A stretch of 64,000 nt of DNA from an uncultured Lewinella sp. (lineage in GTDB: Bacteria; Bacteroidota; Bacteroidia; Chitinophagales; Saprospiraceae). Position 1 is the first letter of the stretch. The number at the start of each line of letters is the position of its first letter. The notes under the pieces were generated by a model, which was not told the origin of the DNA, made no database searches, and was given only the letters and a program-made list of their open reading frames with translations. Shown piece after piece: positions 1-9,080 of this stretch. Location: the NCBI GenBank assembly GCA_937873655.1, contig CALMYQ010000092.1, positions 1 to 64,000 on the forward strand, read 5' to 3'. Made by a program: the position numbers and the translations under genes.

Positions 1-50
1 CTGCGCCGATGGTACTGCCTCACGGTGGGAGAGTAGGTCGCTGCCAACTT
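1..50 (+). rRNA. rrf: 5S ribosomal RNA, 3' end only
   Basis: The first bases match the conserved 3' part of bacterial 5S rRNA (GGTACTGC, then GTGGGAGAGTAGGTCGCTGC). The 5' part and presumably the rest of an rRNA operon lie upstream of the window. The gene reads left to right and runs straight into a strong terminator. The exact 3' end near base 48-50 is estimated. Confidence 0.88.
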
Positions 51-60
51 TTTTTCTCCT

Positions 61-100
61 AATCCCGTCACAACTTGAAGTTGTGACGGGATTTTTTTTT
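61..100 (+). terminator. rRNA operon terminator
   Basis: The inverted repeat 61-76 / 78-93 forms a long GC-containing stem that is followed by an unbroken run of Ts to base 100. This is a classic intrinsic terminator directly after the 5S rRNA. Confidence 0.9.
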
Positions 101-280
101 GCCACCTGGCCGGCCATCCGGTTATTTCTGTTAATTTTTGCATTTTTTTAACATTTCAACGTACCTTTTCGATAAAATTGCGTCTAAAATGGAAACCCTT
201 TAAACCAGGCGTTTCCCGGATAACACGTTGATCTTAACCATTAACGCTGAAAACGCTTGGAAACTAGTTGCAACAAGCAA

Positions 281-829
281 ATGAAGGACCTGGAGGTGAT
301 TCACGTTTACCTCCGAAAGCAGGCGTCCAATTGCTTTACCTTACTTTACGATCGCTACGCTGCAAAGATCTTCAGCAAATGTATTTCCTTGCTGAAGGAT
401 GAGGCCCTTGCTCAGGACGCGACACAGGAGATCTTTACCAAGATTTTTCTTAACCTGTCCCGGTTCGAAGAAAAATCCCAGTTCTCTACCTGGGTCTACT
501 CCGTCACCTATAACTTTTGCATAGACTACCTGAGGAGAAAAAACAAACAGGATATCTTTTCGGAAGACATCGAAAAAGCTCCTGAACTGGAAGATGATAT
601 CCCCGACGAAGAACTCCTTCAAATGGAAGTTCGTCAATTGCGAACAGTGCTGGAAAAAATGCCGGATGGCGACCGGGCCATCCTCCTGATGAAATACCAG
701 GACGAAATGTCCATAAAGGATATCGCCGATATGCTTGATAAAACGGAAAGCGCTATTAAAATGCAAATAAAACGAGCCAAAGAAAAGGCCCAGCGCCTTA
801 AACAAGAACTATTCCAGGGAGCCTACTAG
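281..829 (+). CDS. ECF-type RNA polymerase sigma-70 family factor
   Basis: This is a small extracytoplasmic-function sigma factor that would direct RNA polymerase to a dedicated promoter set. With the ATG at 281 the protein is 182 residues. Region 2 lies around residues 20-90 (ends FSTWVYSVTYNFCIDYLRR) and region 4 around 120-175, with a helix-turn-helix at SIKDIADMLDKTESAIKMQI. The linker between them is strongly acidic. An in-frame TTG at 257 would add eight residues; the ATG is preferred because the extension lacks family features. No transmembrane anti-sigma factor follows. The next gene, 23 bp downstream, is a small unknown protein. Family assignment is sure; the regulon is unknown. Confidence 0.93.
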   Translation: MKDLEVIHVYLRKQASNCFTLLYDRYAAKIFSKCISLLKDEALAQDATQEIFTKIFLNLSRFEEKSQFSTWVYSVTYNFCIDYLRRKNKQDIFSEDIEKAPELEDDIPDEELLQMEVRQLRTVLEKMPDGDRAILLMKYQDEMSIKDIADMLDKTESAIKMQIKRAKEKAQRLKQELFQGAY

Positions 830-852
830 CTTTCTGGCCCAAAACATGGCTT

Positions 853-1134
853 ATGAATAATTTTCAACGGTTATTTGAAGAAGACGGAGACAGGTACAAA
901 AACCATCATGAAACTATCCGCCAAAACCTGCTCGGTACCTTGGGTGTATTTCGCTTTGTCGGGCAAATCGTCGAGGTTTACATCCCCAGGGTCGCAGATA
1001 TGATCGTCAGCTTTTCAGGAGGCAATGCCCCGGAGGATATTCCGCTGCCGCCTCCCCACCATGAACCGCCTTCAAGCGGCGCACCCATGGGCCCGAATGA
1101 TCATGGCCCGGTAGGAACGGGCGACATCCGCTAA
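853..1134 (+). CDS. small conserved-looking hypothetical protein downstream of the sigma factor
   Basis: A 93-residue protein that I do not recognise. The N-terminal 30 residues are charged and hydrophilic, residues about 27-55 are amphipathic to hydrophobic (VFRFVGQIVEVYIPRVADMI), and the last 35 are rich in Pro, Gly and His. It starts 23 bp after the ECF sigma gene and ends 32 bp before an MscS-like gene, so the three are probably one transcript. Its position where an anti-sigma factor is often found is suggestive. However, it has no clear membrane span and no zinc anti-sigma motif, so no function is assigned. Confidence 0.7.
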   Translation: MNNFQRLFEEDGDRYKNHHETIRQNLLGTLGVFRFVGQIVEVYIPRVADMIVSFSGGNAPEDIPLPPPHHEPPSSGAPMGPNDHGPVGTGDIR

Positions 1135-1166
1135 TCGATTATTTTTGAAAACCTTTACACCTAATT

Positions 1167-1991
1167 ATGCCTGCTATCTCTATTCTCGATGAAATGATCA
1201 AAACCTTTGCTGCCTTCGCACCGAATTTCGCAGGCGCTGTAATCGTTTTGATCCTGGGTTGGATCCTTTCCAAAATTATTGCGAAAATCGTAAAACGCGT
1301 TCTGCGGACGATCGGCGCTGATAAGCTCGCCGAAAGGATCAACGAAATTGAGCTGTTTTCCAAAAACAATATCAAGATCGTTCCCAGTACCCTGCTTTCC
1401 AAAATTGTTTATTACCTCCTGCTCTTTATTACCTTTTTCATATCGGCGGATATCCTGAACATGGAGGTCGTCTCCAACCTGATGGCCGACATCCTGAATT
1501 ACCTGCCGCTGTTGTTTTCAGGTTTCTTGCTGTTTGTCATCGGGGTAGTTGCCGCCGATTTCATCAAAGGCATTGTTAAAACAACCTGTGAGTCACTGGC
1601 CATTCCTTCTGCCAGCATGATCGCTAACATCGTATTTTACTTCATTCTGATCAATATTTTTATCCTTTCGCTCAAGCAGGCGGCCGTCAAGACCGACTTT
1701 ATCGAAACCAACCTGGCCATTATCTTCGGCGGGATCGTCGGAGCGTTTGCCATCGGTTACGGATTGGCTTCCAGGGGGCTTATGGCCAACTACCTGGCCT
1801 CTTTTTACAATAAGCCAAAAATCAAAGTCGGCGAAAGCATCCAAATTATGGGTATCAAAGGCGAGATTCTGGAAATGGACAATAACGTCATTGTGCTGAA
1901 AGCTCCGGAAGGCCAGAAAGTCATTATCCCCATCAGCAAACTCGCATCGGAACCCTACGAAATTTTCTCCGGTAAAAACAAGTCTGAATAG
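1167..1991 (+). CDS. MscS-like membrane protein with conserved TM-helix repeats
   Basis: A 274-residue inner-membrane protein of the mechanosensitive-channel-like family with conserved TM-helix repeats (CmpX-type). Predicted membrane spans lie near residues 18-41, 76-97, 108-132, 148-168 and 182-210. They are followed by a small beta-rich soluble domain (residues about 216-268) whose segment VIIPISKLASEPYEI resembles the MscS beta domain. The last helix, with Gly/Ala spacing (GGIVGAFAIGYGLASRG), resembles the pore-lining helix of MscS. The likely role is osmotic or envelope-stress response. True gating activity cannot be inferred. It probably shares a transcript with the sigma factor. Confidence 0.82.
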   Translation: MPAISILDEMIKTFAAFAPNFAGAVIVLILGWILSKIIAKIVKRVLRTIGADKLAERINEIELFSKNNIKIVPSTLLSKIVYYLLLFITFFISADILNMEVVSNLMADILNYLPLLFSGFLLFVIGVVAADFIKGIVKTTCESLAIPSASMIANIVFYFILINIFILSLKQAAVKTDFIETNLAIIFGGIVGAFAIGYGLASRGLMANYLASFYNKPKIKVGESIQIMGIKGEILEMDNNVIVLKAPEGQKVIIPISKLASEPYEIFSGKNKSE

Positions 1992-2074
1992 GCAGAAACC
2001 GTTTTTTCTTTTCCAAAATCCAACCAGGTTAAAAACTACCGGGTAAGAGCGCTAAGCCTTTTCCCGGTACACTG

Positions 2075-2082
2075 TATTTTTG
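2075..2082 (+). promoter_or_regulatory. candidate Bacteroidota -7 element for the DUF3078 gene
   Basis: TATTTTTG matches the phylum consensus TAnnTTTG and lies 42 bp before the ATG at 2124. No TTG occurs at the expected -33 spacing. Immediately upstream a small inverted repeat (2037-2043 / 2063-2069) may end the preceding transcript. Confidence 0.35.
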
Positions 2083-2123
2083 CCCCCCTTTCGTATTCAT
2101 TAACCTGTTAAAACCCGTGTTTC

Positions 2124-3167
2124 ATGAAACGCTCTGTCTACCTGCTCCTTACATGGCTTGTATTCCTATTGTTTACGCCATGTTTAAACGCCCAGGACCC
2201 CGCCAAGCCGAAGGAAAAGGAAAAACCGCAAGAGGGCTGGAAAACCGGCGCCGGCCTGGGACTCGATTTTGCCCAACTCCTCCAGATCAACCCCCGTCAG
2301 GGCGCCGGCCAGAACCGCCTCGGCTTTGGATCCGCATTCAATTTTTACGGCAATCTTCGCAAAGGCCGGCTTGCCTGGGACAACGCATCCATCTGGCAAT
2401 TCGGCATCCAGCGCCTGGGCGCCGGGGTTATAGCCCAGGGCGTCACCCAGAAAAAGATCCCGTTCCAAAAAGCGATCGACGAACTCCGATTGAATTCAAA
2501 AATCGGTTACCAGATCTCCAAAAAATCCAAATTCTTTTACGCTGCCGACCTCTCGTTTCTGAGTCAATTAACTAAAACATACCAGGGAAACAAAGAATAT
2601 CCCGGCAATTTCCTCACCGACGTAGCCGGCACAGGTAAAATCCTGTCCAAGTTCTTCTCCCCGGCAACCATTACGATCTCTATCGGATTTGATTTCAAGC
2701 CGGACAACAGCCTTTCATTCTACTATTCTCCGGTGGGCGGCAAATTCATCATTGTCGGCAATGATGTGATCGCGTCCTACGGTGTCCACGGCAACCCGGT
2801 AGAAGGAATGCCCGACCCGACCACAGGCAGGTACGCCGAGTACGATAACACTTTTGCAGCACTGGGATCACTACTGCGCACCAAATATGCCAACAAGTTC
2901 TTTAAGGACAAGATCGCCTTTGCCGCTTCCCTCACGTTGTTTTCCAACTATATCAAAAATGCGCAGAATATCGATGTGGATTGGACCAATGAACTAGCAG
3001 TCCAACTGGCAAAAGGCCTGCAGGCAACCGTCACCGTCAATGTTTTTTATGACGATGACGTCATGGTCCAGATCACCGATTACAGCTATCCCAACGGGAT
3101 CCGCGGCTTGGGCAGGCGGGTGAGCCTTACCCAACAATTATTGTTGAAGTATAATGTTGTTTTTTAG
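2124..3167 (+). CDS. DUF3078 family secreted/outer-membrane protein
   Basis: 347 residues, with a signal peptide of about 24 residues ending near CLNAQ. The mature protein starts with a Lys/Glu/Pro-rich linker and continues as alternating beta-strand-like segments such as WDNASIWQFGIQRLG, ending in a hydrophobic/aromatic segment (LLKYNVVF). This pattern matches DUF3078, a Bacteroidota family thought to be outer-membrane beta-barrel-like; its molecular role is not known. It has its own candidate promoter and sits 61 bp upstream of polA. Family confidence is good; localisation is inferred. Confidence 0.82.
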   Translation: MKRSVYLLLTWLVFLLFTPCLNAQDPAKPKEKEKPQEGWKTGAGLGLDFAQLLQINPRQGAGQNRLGFGSAFNFYGNLRKGRLAWDNASIWQFGIQRLGAGVIAQGVTQKKIPFQKAIDELRLNSKIGYQISKKSKFFYAADLSFLSQLTKTYQGNKEYPGNFLTDVAGTGKILSKFFSPATITISIGFDFKPDNSLSFYYSPVGGKFIIVGNDVIASYGVHGNPVEGMPDPTTGRYAEYDNTFAALGSLLRTKYANKFFKDKIAFAASLTLFSNYIKNAQNIDVDWTNELAVQLAKGLQATVTVNVFYDDDVMVQITDYSYPNGIRGLGRRVSLTQQLLLKYNVVF

Positions 3168-3199
3168 GAAATTCTGCACGGCTTCCTTTATTTTTTCGC

Positions 3200-3207
3200 T
3201 ATCTTGC
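3200..3207 (+). promoter_or_regulatory. candidate -7 element for polA
   Basis: TATCTTGC, one base from TAnnTTTG, lies 21 bp before the polA ATG. This suggests a short leader. No clear TTG is seen upstream, so the call is weak. Confidence 0.28.
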
Positions 3208-3228
3208 AACACAAAATAAAGAAAAATA

Positions 3229-6030
3229 ATGTCTGACAACAGATTGTTTTTACTTGACGGTCATGCATTGGTATACCGCGCGCATTTTGCCTTTATCGCC
3301 CGGCCTTTAATCAACTCAAAAGGGATAAACACTTCTGCCGTAACGGGATTTACCCGCGCGCTTTGGGATCTGCTCCAAAACCAGAAACCCACTCATATCG
3401 CGGTCGCCTTTGACCCCCCCTCTCCTACTTTCCGGCATGAAATGTACGAACCTTATAAAGCGAACCGCGAACAGCAGCCTGAAGATATCACAATAGCATT
3501 TCCCTATATCCGGAAAATACTGGAAGGGTTTAAAATCCCCGTCGTTTCTGTCAACGGCTTTGAAGCCGACGATGTTATCGGCACATTGGCAAAACAAGCC
3601 GAAAAAGAAGGATACCAGGTTTACATGGTCACCCCCGATAAGGATTTCGGCCAACTGGTTTCGGAAAATATCTTCCTGTATAAACCCGCCCGCCAGGGTA
3701 ACGGGATCGAGATCATGGGGCCTGCCGAAGTCTGTGAGCGCTGGGGCATCAAGCGGGTCGACCAGGTCATCGATATTCTCGGGCTTATGGGCGATACCGT
3801 AGATAACATCCCGGGCATTCCCGGCGTCGGTGAGAAAACAGCTGCCAAACTGCTGGCAGATTTTGATTCTGTTGAAGAACTCATCCGTCGTGTAGATGAA
3901 GTCTCCGGTAAACTCAAGGACAAAATAAAGGAGTACGCCGACCAGGGCCTTTTGTCCAAAAAACTGGCGGTAATCGAAACCAATGTACCGATAAAGTTCG
4001 ACGCAACTGCTTTCAACCTGGACCCGCCCGACAAAGATGCCCTGGCAGAGGTTTTCAAGGAGCTGGAATTCCGAACGCTTTCCGAGCAGATCCTGGAAGG
4101 CGGAGGAGCATCGTCTTCTCCACAACCCGGCAAACAAGGTAATCTTTTCGACACGCCTTCCGCGCCAAGCGGGTCTCCTATCGTCGAAGAACTGCCCAAG
4201 CACGCTATCGCAGATAATCATATCGGCAATACAGAACACCAGTATCATCTGGTAGATACGCCGGACAAACGCAGGGACCTTGTAAAGCTGCTCAACAGTC
4301 AGAAAGAGATCTGCTTTGACACGGAAACAACCGGGATCGACGCCAATGCGGTTGAGCTGGTGGGCATGTCATTTGCCGTAAAAAAGGGCGAAGCTTATTA
4401 TATCCCCATTCCTGAAGACCAGACGGAGGCCCAAAAGATAGTTGACGAGTTCAAACCGGTACTGGAAAACGAAAAGATCGATAAGATCGGCCAGAACATC
4501 AAGTACGATGCGCTTGTACTGAAATGGTACAACGTGGAAGTCAACGGCCGATTTATCGACACCATGGTGATCCACTACCTCCTGGAACCCGAACTGCGCC
4601 ACAATATGGATTACCTGGCCGAGAGTTATCTCAATTACAAACCGGTCTCCATTACCACCCTGATCGGTAAAAAAGGTAAGGAACAGATCACTATGCGCGA
4701 TGCGCCTTTGGAAGAGGTCAAGGAATACGCCGCTGAGGATGCAGATATTACGCTCCAACTCAAGGATTTCCTGGCGCCGAAGCTGGAAGAAGCCAATTTG
4801 CAAAAACTATACGATACGATTGAAGGCCCACTGATCAAAGCACTCGTCGGGATGGAAAACGCCGGGATCAATATCAATGTGAAATTACTCGAAGATTACA
4901 GCATTGAGTTGGCCCGGGAAATCGAGAAACTGGAAAAATCGGTATACGAACAAGCCGGCGAAAAATTCAATCTCTCTTCGCCGAAACAGGTGGGGGAAAT
5001 CCTGTTCGATAAAATGAAAATCCCCTACCGCTGGAGTAAAACCAAAACCGGCCAGTACTCAACCGATGAAGACAAACTGACCGAACTGGCCCTGGAAAAT
5101 CCTTTTGTGGAAGACATCCTCAAGCACAGGGGGCTGACCAAACTGAAGTCGACTTATGTCGATGCCCTACCCAAAATGATCAACCCGCGGACAGGTCGAA
5201 TCCACAGTTCATTCAATCAGACCATTGCCGCTACCGGCCGCCTGAGCTCGAATAACCCTAACCTGCAGAACATACCGGTCCGAACCCCTGAAGGGGCAAA
5301 AGTCCGGGAAGCATTTATTCCCCGGGATTCCGACCATGTTCTGCTTGCTGCCGACTATTCCCAGATCGAACTCCGCCTGATCGCCGAAATCAGCAAAGAC
5401 GAAGCCATGCTGGAAGCCTTTCAGAAAGGGCAGGACATCCACCGCGCTACGGCAGCCCGCGTATTCGGAACGCCGTTTGACGAGGTTACGCGCGAACAGC
5501 GTTACCGGGCTAAAACGGTCAATTTCAGTATTATCTACGGCGCCGGAGCCACCAACCTTTCCAGGCAACTGGGAATAAAGCGAACGGAAGCCAAAGAACT
5601 GATCGACAACTATTTCGCCAAATACCCCGGGCTAAAACACTATATGGATGATACTGTCGAAGGCGCACGCAAAAACGGATACGTGACGACGCTGATGGGG
5701 CGGCGGCGGCAGTTGCGGGACATCCATTCCAGAAGTTCACTGGAAAGAAGCAATGCCGAAAGGATCGCCATCAACACGCCCATACAGGGTTCGGCTGCCG
5801 ATATGATCAAGATCGCGATGATCAATATCCACAATTTCCTTGAAGCCGGCGGCTATCAGACCAGAATGGTCCTGCAGGTGCATGACGAACTGGTGTTTGA
5901 CGCCCATAAGTCAGAGATCGAACAACTCAAGCCTGTAATTGAGGAAAAAATGAAAACGGCTTTGCCGGGATTGCAGGTACCGATCCTGGTAGAGATCGGG
6001 ATGGGTGACAATTGGCTGAGCGCTCACTAA
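3229..6030 (+). CDS. polA: DNA polymerase I
   Basis: A 933-residue, three-domain polymerase for Okazaki fragment processing and repair. The 5'-3' exonuclease domain (about 1-290) carries DKDFGQLV and the helix-hairpin-helix GIPGVGEKTAAKLL. The 3'-5' proofreading domain (about 340-530) is intact, with D364/E366 in FDTETTG, then QNIKYD and YAAEDAD. The polymerase domain has motif A at D709 (DYSQIELR), motif B (RAKTVNFSIIYG) and motif C H885-D886-E887. Many bacterial Pol I enzymes have lost the proofreading residues, so their retention here is informative. The stop overlaps the stop of the convergent rlmN by 4 bp with no terminator between them. Confidence 0.98.
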   Translation: MSDNRLFLLDGHALVYRAHFAFIARPLINSKGINTSAVTGFTRALWDLLQNQKPTHIAVAFDPPSPTFRHEMYEPYKANREQQPEDITIAFPYIRKILEGFKIPVVSVNGFEADDVIGTLAKQAEKEGYQVYMVTPDKDFGQLVSENIFLYKPARQGNGIEIMGPAEVCERWGIKRVDQVIDILGLMGDTVDNIPGIPGVGEKTAAKLLADFDSVEELIRRVDEVSGKLKDKIKEYADQGLLSKKLAVIETNVPIKFDATAFNLDPPDKDALAEVFKELEFRTLSEQILEGGGASSSPQPGKQGNLFDTPSAPSGSPIVEELPKHAIADNHIGNTEHQYHLVDTPDKRRDLVKLLNSQKEICFDTETTGIDANAVELVGMSFAVKKGEAYYIPIPEDQTEAQKIVDEFKPVLENEKIDKIGQNIKYDALVLKWYNVEVNGRFIDTMVIHYLLEPELRHNMDYLAESYLNYKPVSITTLIGKKGKEQITMRDAPLEEVKEYAAEDADITLQLKDFLAPKLEEANLQKLYDTIEGPLIKALVGMENAGININVKLLEDYSIELAREIEKLEKSVYEQAGEKFNLSSPKQVGEILFDKMKIPYRWSKTKTGQYSTDEDKLTELALENPFVEDILKHRGLTKLKSTYVDALPKMINPRTGRIHSSFNQTIAATGRLSSNNPNLQNIPVRTPEGAKVREAFIPRDSDHVLLAADYSQIELRLIAEISKDEAMLEAFQKGQDIHRATAARVFGTPFDEVTREQRYRAKTVNFSIIYGAGATNLSRQLGIKRTEAKELIDNYFAKYPGLKHYMDDTVEGARKNGYVTTLMGRRRQLRDIHSRSSLERSNAERIAINTPIQGSAADMIKIAMINIHNFLEAGGYQTRMVLQVHDELVFDAHKSEIEQLKPVIEEKMKTALPGLQVPILVEIGMGDNWLSAH

Positions 6031-7091
6031 GCCGCGGTTTCACCCTTGTTGGCCAATTGTCCGCACGCGGCGTCGATATCCCGGCCGCGGCTGCGGCGAA
6101 CTGTGACCATCACCCCCTGGTCGCGGAGCCTGCGGGCAAACCGGTCGAGTTGATCTTCTTCAGACCTTTCGAATTCGCCGCCGTCAATGGGGTTGTATTC
6201 GATGATATTGACTTTGACCGGAAAACGACGGCACAATTTAGCTAGCCGGTCTGCATCGCTGATGCTGTCATTAAAACCCTTCAGGGCAATGTATTCGTAG
6301 CTGATGCGGTTGCCGGTCTTCTGATAAAAATTAGCGATCGCATCCATCAATATGTCCAGATTATTCTGGTCGTTGATGGGCATGATCTCGCTTCGCTTGT
6401 TATCATCCGCAGCGTGAAGGCTCAGGGCAAGGTTGAACCGAACCTCGTCGTCTGCCAGTCGGTTGATCATTTTGGCAATACCGGCTGTGCTCACCGTAAT
6501 CCTTTTGGGTGACATGTTGAGCCCGTCAGGTGAACTGATATGACGAATGCTTTCCAACACATTGCGGTAGGTCAGCAAGGGTTCCCCCATTCCCATATAG
6601 ACGATATTGGTCAGCGGATGCCCGAAATGGGATAATGATTGCTGGTTGACCAAAAGAACCTGGTCATAAATTTCCGCCGCATCGAGATTCCTGATCCGGC
6701 CCATCCGGCCGGTAGCGCAAAACTTGCAGGTCAGGCTGCACCCCACTTGCGATGAAACGCATACAGTAAACCGGTTTTCCTCAGGTACCGGAATAAGAAC
6801 CGATTCGATCAGGTGACCGTCATAGAGGCGATAGCGGGTTTTGATGGTGCCGTCCGAACTTTTCTGCACCTTATCCTCCTGAATGGGCCGGATAACAAAA
6901 TTCGCTTCCAATTTGGCCCTAAGCGGCTTGGAGAGGTTGGTCATGGCGTCGAACGAATGGGCGCCTTTCTGCCAAAGCCATTCAAAGACTTGTTTAGCCC
7001 TGAATTTGGGCTCTCCCTGCCCTATCAGCCAATCCTGCAATTCCTGGTACGGCAGTTGCCTGATATCCGCTCCTTTACTCGTAATTTCCAT
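6027..7091 (-). CDS. rlmN: dual-specificity 23S rRNA A2503 / tRNA A37 C2-methyltransferase
   Basis: A radical-SAM enzyme that methylates C2 of A2503 in 23S rRNA and A37 in some tRNAs. The cluster motif CSLTCKFC (CX3CX2C) and the C-terminal catalytic cysteine, the one that is methylated in RlmN, in DAACGQLANKG are both present. I chose the ATG at 7091. A GTG at 7115 would add eight residues but overlaps the upstream aminopeptidase gene by 19 bp, whereas the ATG leaves a 5-bp gap. It is probably co-transcribed with the aminopeptidase. Its 3' end overlaps the polA stop codon tail-to-tail. Confidence 0.95.
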   Translation of the reverse strand: MEITSKGADIRQLPYQELQDWLIGQGEPKFRAKQVFEWLWQKGAHSFDAMTNLSKPLRAKLEANFVIRPIQEDKVQKSSDGTIKTRYRLYDGHLIESVLIPVPEENRFTVCVSSQVGCSLTCKFCATGRMGRIRNLDAAEIYDQVLLVNQQSLSHFGHPLTNIVYMGMGEPLLTYRNVLESIRHISSPDGLNMSPKRITVSTAGIAKMINRLADDEVRFNLALSLHAADDNKRSEIMPINDQNNLDILMDAIANFYQKTGNRISYEYIALKGFNDSISDADRLAKLCRRFPVKVNIIEYNPIDGGEFERSEEDQLDRFARRLRDQGVMVTVRRSRGRDIDAACGQLANKGETAA

Positions 7092-7096
7092 ATCGA

Positions 7097-8893
7097 TTAT
7101 CGTATCGGGGTGCACTTGCCTTTCAACCAGTCCGTCTCTTCTGCACTCAATCCGGGCGAGAGCTTGCTGAATACTTCATTGTGGTAGTCGTTCACCCATT
7201 TTTTTTCATCTGCTGATAACAAATCCTGATCGATAAGGTTTTGATCAACAGGGCATAAACTTAATGTCCTGAAGGATAAAAACCGGCCGTAGGCCGTTTC
7301 TTCCGAGAATTCGCAAAGGATCAGGTTTTCAACCCGGATTCCGTATTCGCCTGCCTTATAAAAACCCGGTTCATTTGAAGTGACCATGCCGGGAGAAAAA
7401 AAGCTCGTCCCCCGGGAAGTTACGGCGCTGGCGGCAAAACCTTGCGGCGATTCGTGCACCAACAGAAAGCACCCCACTCCATGCCCTGTTCCGTGTCCGT
7501 AATTCAGGCCGGCTTGCCACAAAAACTGCCGGGCAAAAGCATCGAGTTGCACGCCGGTGGTCTTTTCCGGGAATTTGATCCGGGTCAGGGCAATGCAACC
7601 TTTCAGCACCAGGGTGAAATTGCGTTTTTGCCCGGCAGTCGGTTTTCCAAGGGCTACGGTACGGGTAATATCAGTGGTACCATGCAGGTATTGCCCGCCT
7701 GAATCCAACAGCAAAATCCCTTGCGGTTTGAGCATAGCGCTATGTTTGGCATCGGGCCGGTAATGAATAATAGCACCGTTGCCATTGTAGCCCACTATAG
7801 CCGGAAAACTCTCGGATACATACTCCCCTTCAGCTTTCCTGAGGCTAGCCAGTTTTTCGGCAACCCCGGCTTCCGAAATTTTTCCGGAATTCAGATTTTG
7901 TTCCAGCCAGATAAACAATTTGACCAGGGCAATCCCATCCTTTACCATGGCTTTTTCCATACCCGCAATCTCAACCGCATTTTTGACGGCTTTCATCCCC
8001 TGGACAATGTTTGGCCCCCTTACCCGCTTGCGTTCAACGATGGCATCGTACAACCGGATGCTGACGGCAGCCGGGTCAAAGAGCACATTTTTCTTTGAAG
8101 GCAGGTCAGCCAGAAAGGACTCCATTTCATCGTAGGGTTTCACGATGACGGCATCTTCCTGCAACTCCTGGATGATTTTATCCGGTATCTTCCCCGAATC
8201 TATGAACAGGTAGGAGAGCAGCCGGCCGACCATCAGGTAAGCAACAAAAACAGGATTGAACTCAACATCCGATCCGCGTAGATTGAGCGTCCAGGCGATA
8301 TCATCCAGGGTGGGAAGCAGCAGAAATTCGACCTTCCGGTTTTCCAGTTCACTCCCGATATCGGCTAATTTTTCAGCCCGTGTCAACCCTGCGAATCGAA
8401 GTTCGTGTTCCCGGATTTTACCTTTGGGCAAACCCGGGCGATCATTCCAGATTCGATCTACCAGGTCAAGCCGGTAGTTAATGTCTATTTTCCGCGGCGA
8501 TAATTTCTGCTCCAGCGCTTCAAGCTGACCGAGGGTAAAGCAGTAGCCGTCGCAGCCGACCGTGCTTTTGGCGGGCAGGTTTTCGGCAAGCCAATCAATA
8601 TGTTCCGGTGCATGGGGGATCACCTGCTTGCAAAGCTCAATGCCGGAATGGGCCAATTCGTTTTCAGCCTGAATAAAATACCGGGAATCCGTCCAAAGAC
8701 CGGCAAAATCAGCGGTGATCACGAGAATACCGGCCGAACCGGTAAACCCGCTAAGCCATTCCCGGGTTTTCCATCTTGCCGGCAGATATTCACTTTGGTG
8801 CGGGTCGGCGCTCGGTATCAGGTAGGCGTCAATGTTTTCTTTGTCCATTTCCCTGCGCAGGGATGATAATCTCAGGGACGTAATTTGTTTCAT
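7097..8893 (-). CDS. aminopeptidase P family protein (M24 metallopeptidase)
   Basis: A cytosolic Xaa-Pro aminopeptidase-like enzyme of about 598 residues, the long three-domain form with two N-terminal creatinase-like domains before the catalytic pita-bread domain. Di-metal ligands are visible: the two Asp in LLLDSGGQYLHGTTDITRT, the His in HGTGHGVG, and the two Glu in SNEPGFYKAGEYGIRVEN. The ATG at 8893 (MKQITSLRL) is preferred over an upstream in-frame TTG at 8920. No signal peptide is seen. It is followed 5 bp later by rlmN, with which it has no known functional link. Confidence 0.93.
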   Translation of the reverse strand: MKQITSLRLSSLRREMDKENIDAYLIPSADPHQSEYLPARWKTREWLSGFTGSAGILVITADFAGLWTDSRYFIQAENELAHSGIELCKQVIPHAPEHIDWLAENLPAKSTVGCDGYCFTLGQLEALEQKLSPRKIDINYRLDLVDRIWNDRPGLPKGKIREHELRFAGLTRAEKLADIGSELENRKVEFLLLPTLDDIAWTLNLRGSDVEFNPVFVAYLMVGRLLSYLFIDSGKIPDKIIQELQEDAVIVKPYDEMESFLADLPSKKNVLFDPAAVSIRLYDAIVERKRVRGPNIVQGMKAVKNAVEIAGMEKAMVKDGIALVKLFIWLEQNLNSGKISEAGVAEKLASLRKAEGEYVSESFPAIVGYNGNGAIIHYRPDAKHSAMLKPQGILLLDSGGQYLHGTTDITRTVALGKPTAGQKRNFTLVLKGCIALTRIKFPEKTTGVQLDAFARQFLWQAGLNYGHGTGHGVGCFLLVHESPQGFAASAVTSRGTSFFSPGMVTSNEPGFYKAGEYGIRVENLILCEFSEETAYGRFLSFRTLSLCPVDQNLIDQDLLSADEKKWVNDYHNEVFSKLSPGLSAEETDWLKGKCTPIR

Positions 8894-9080
8894 GTTATAA
8901 AGAAACGTGACTTTGCCCAAATTTCAAAGAAATCACGCGTTTTACCAATTATTATACATTGAGATTTTTGGCATATTTTTTGTAAATATGTAGGTGGGAT
9001 TGGATAACTTTACAGAAATTTTCTTAAATTGCTATAGTTTCGATCCCATAATTGGAACACATCATAATTCTCGTAAATTC

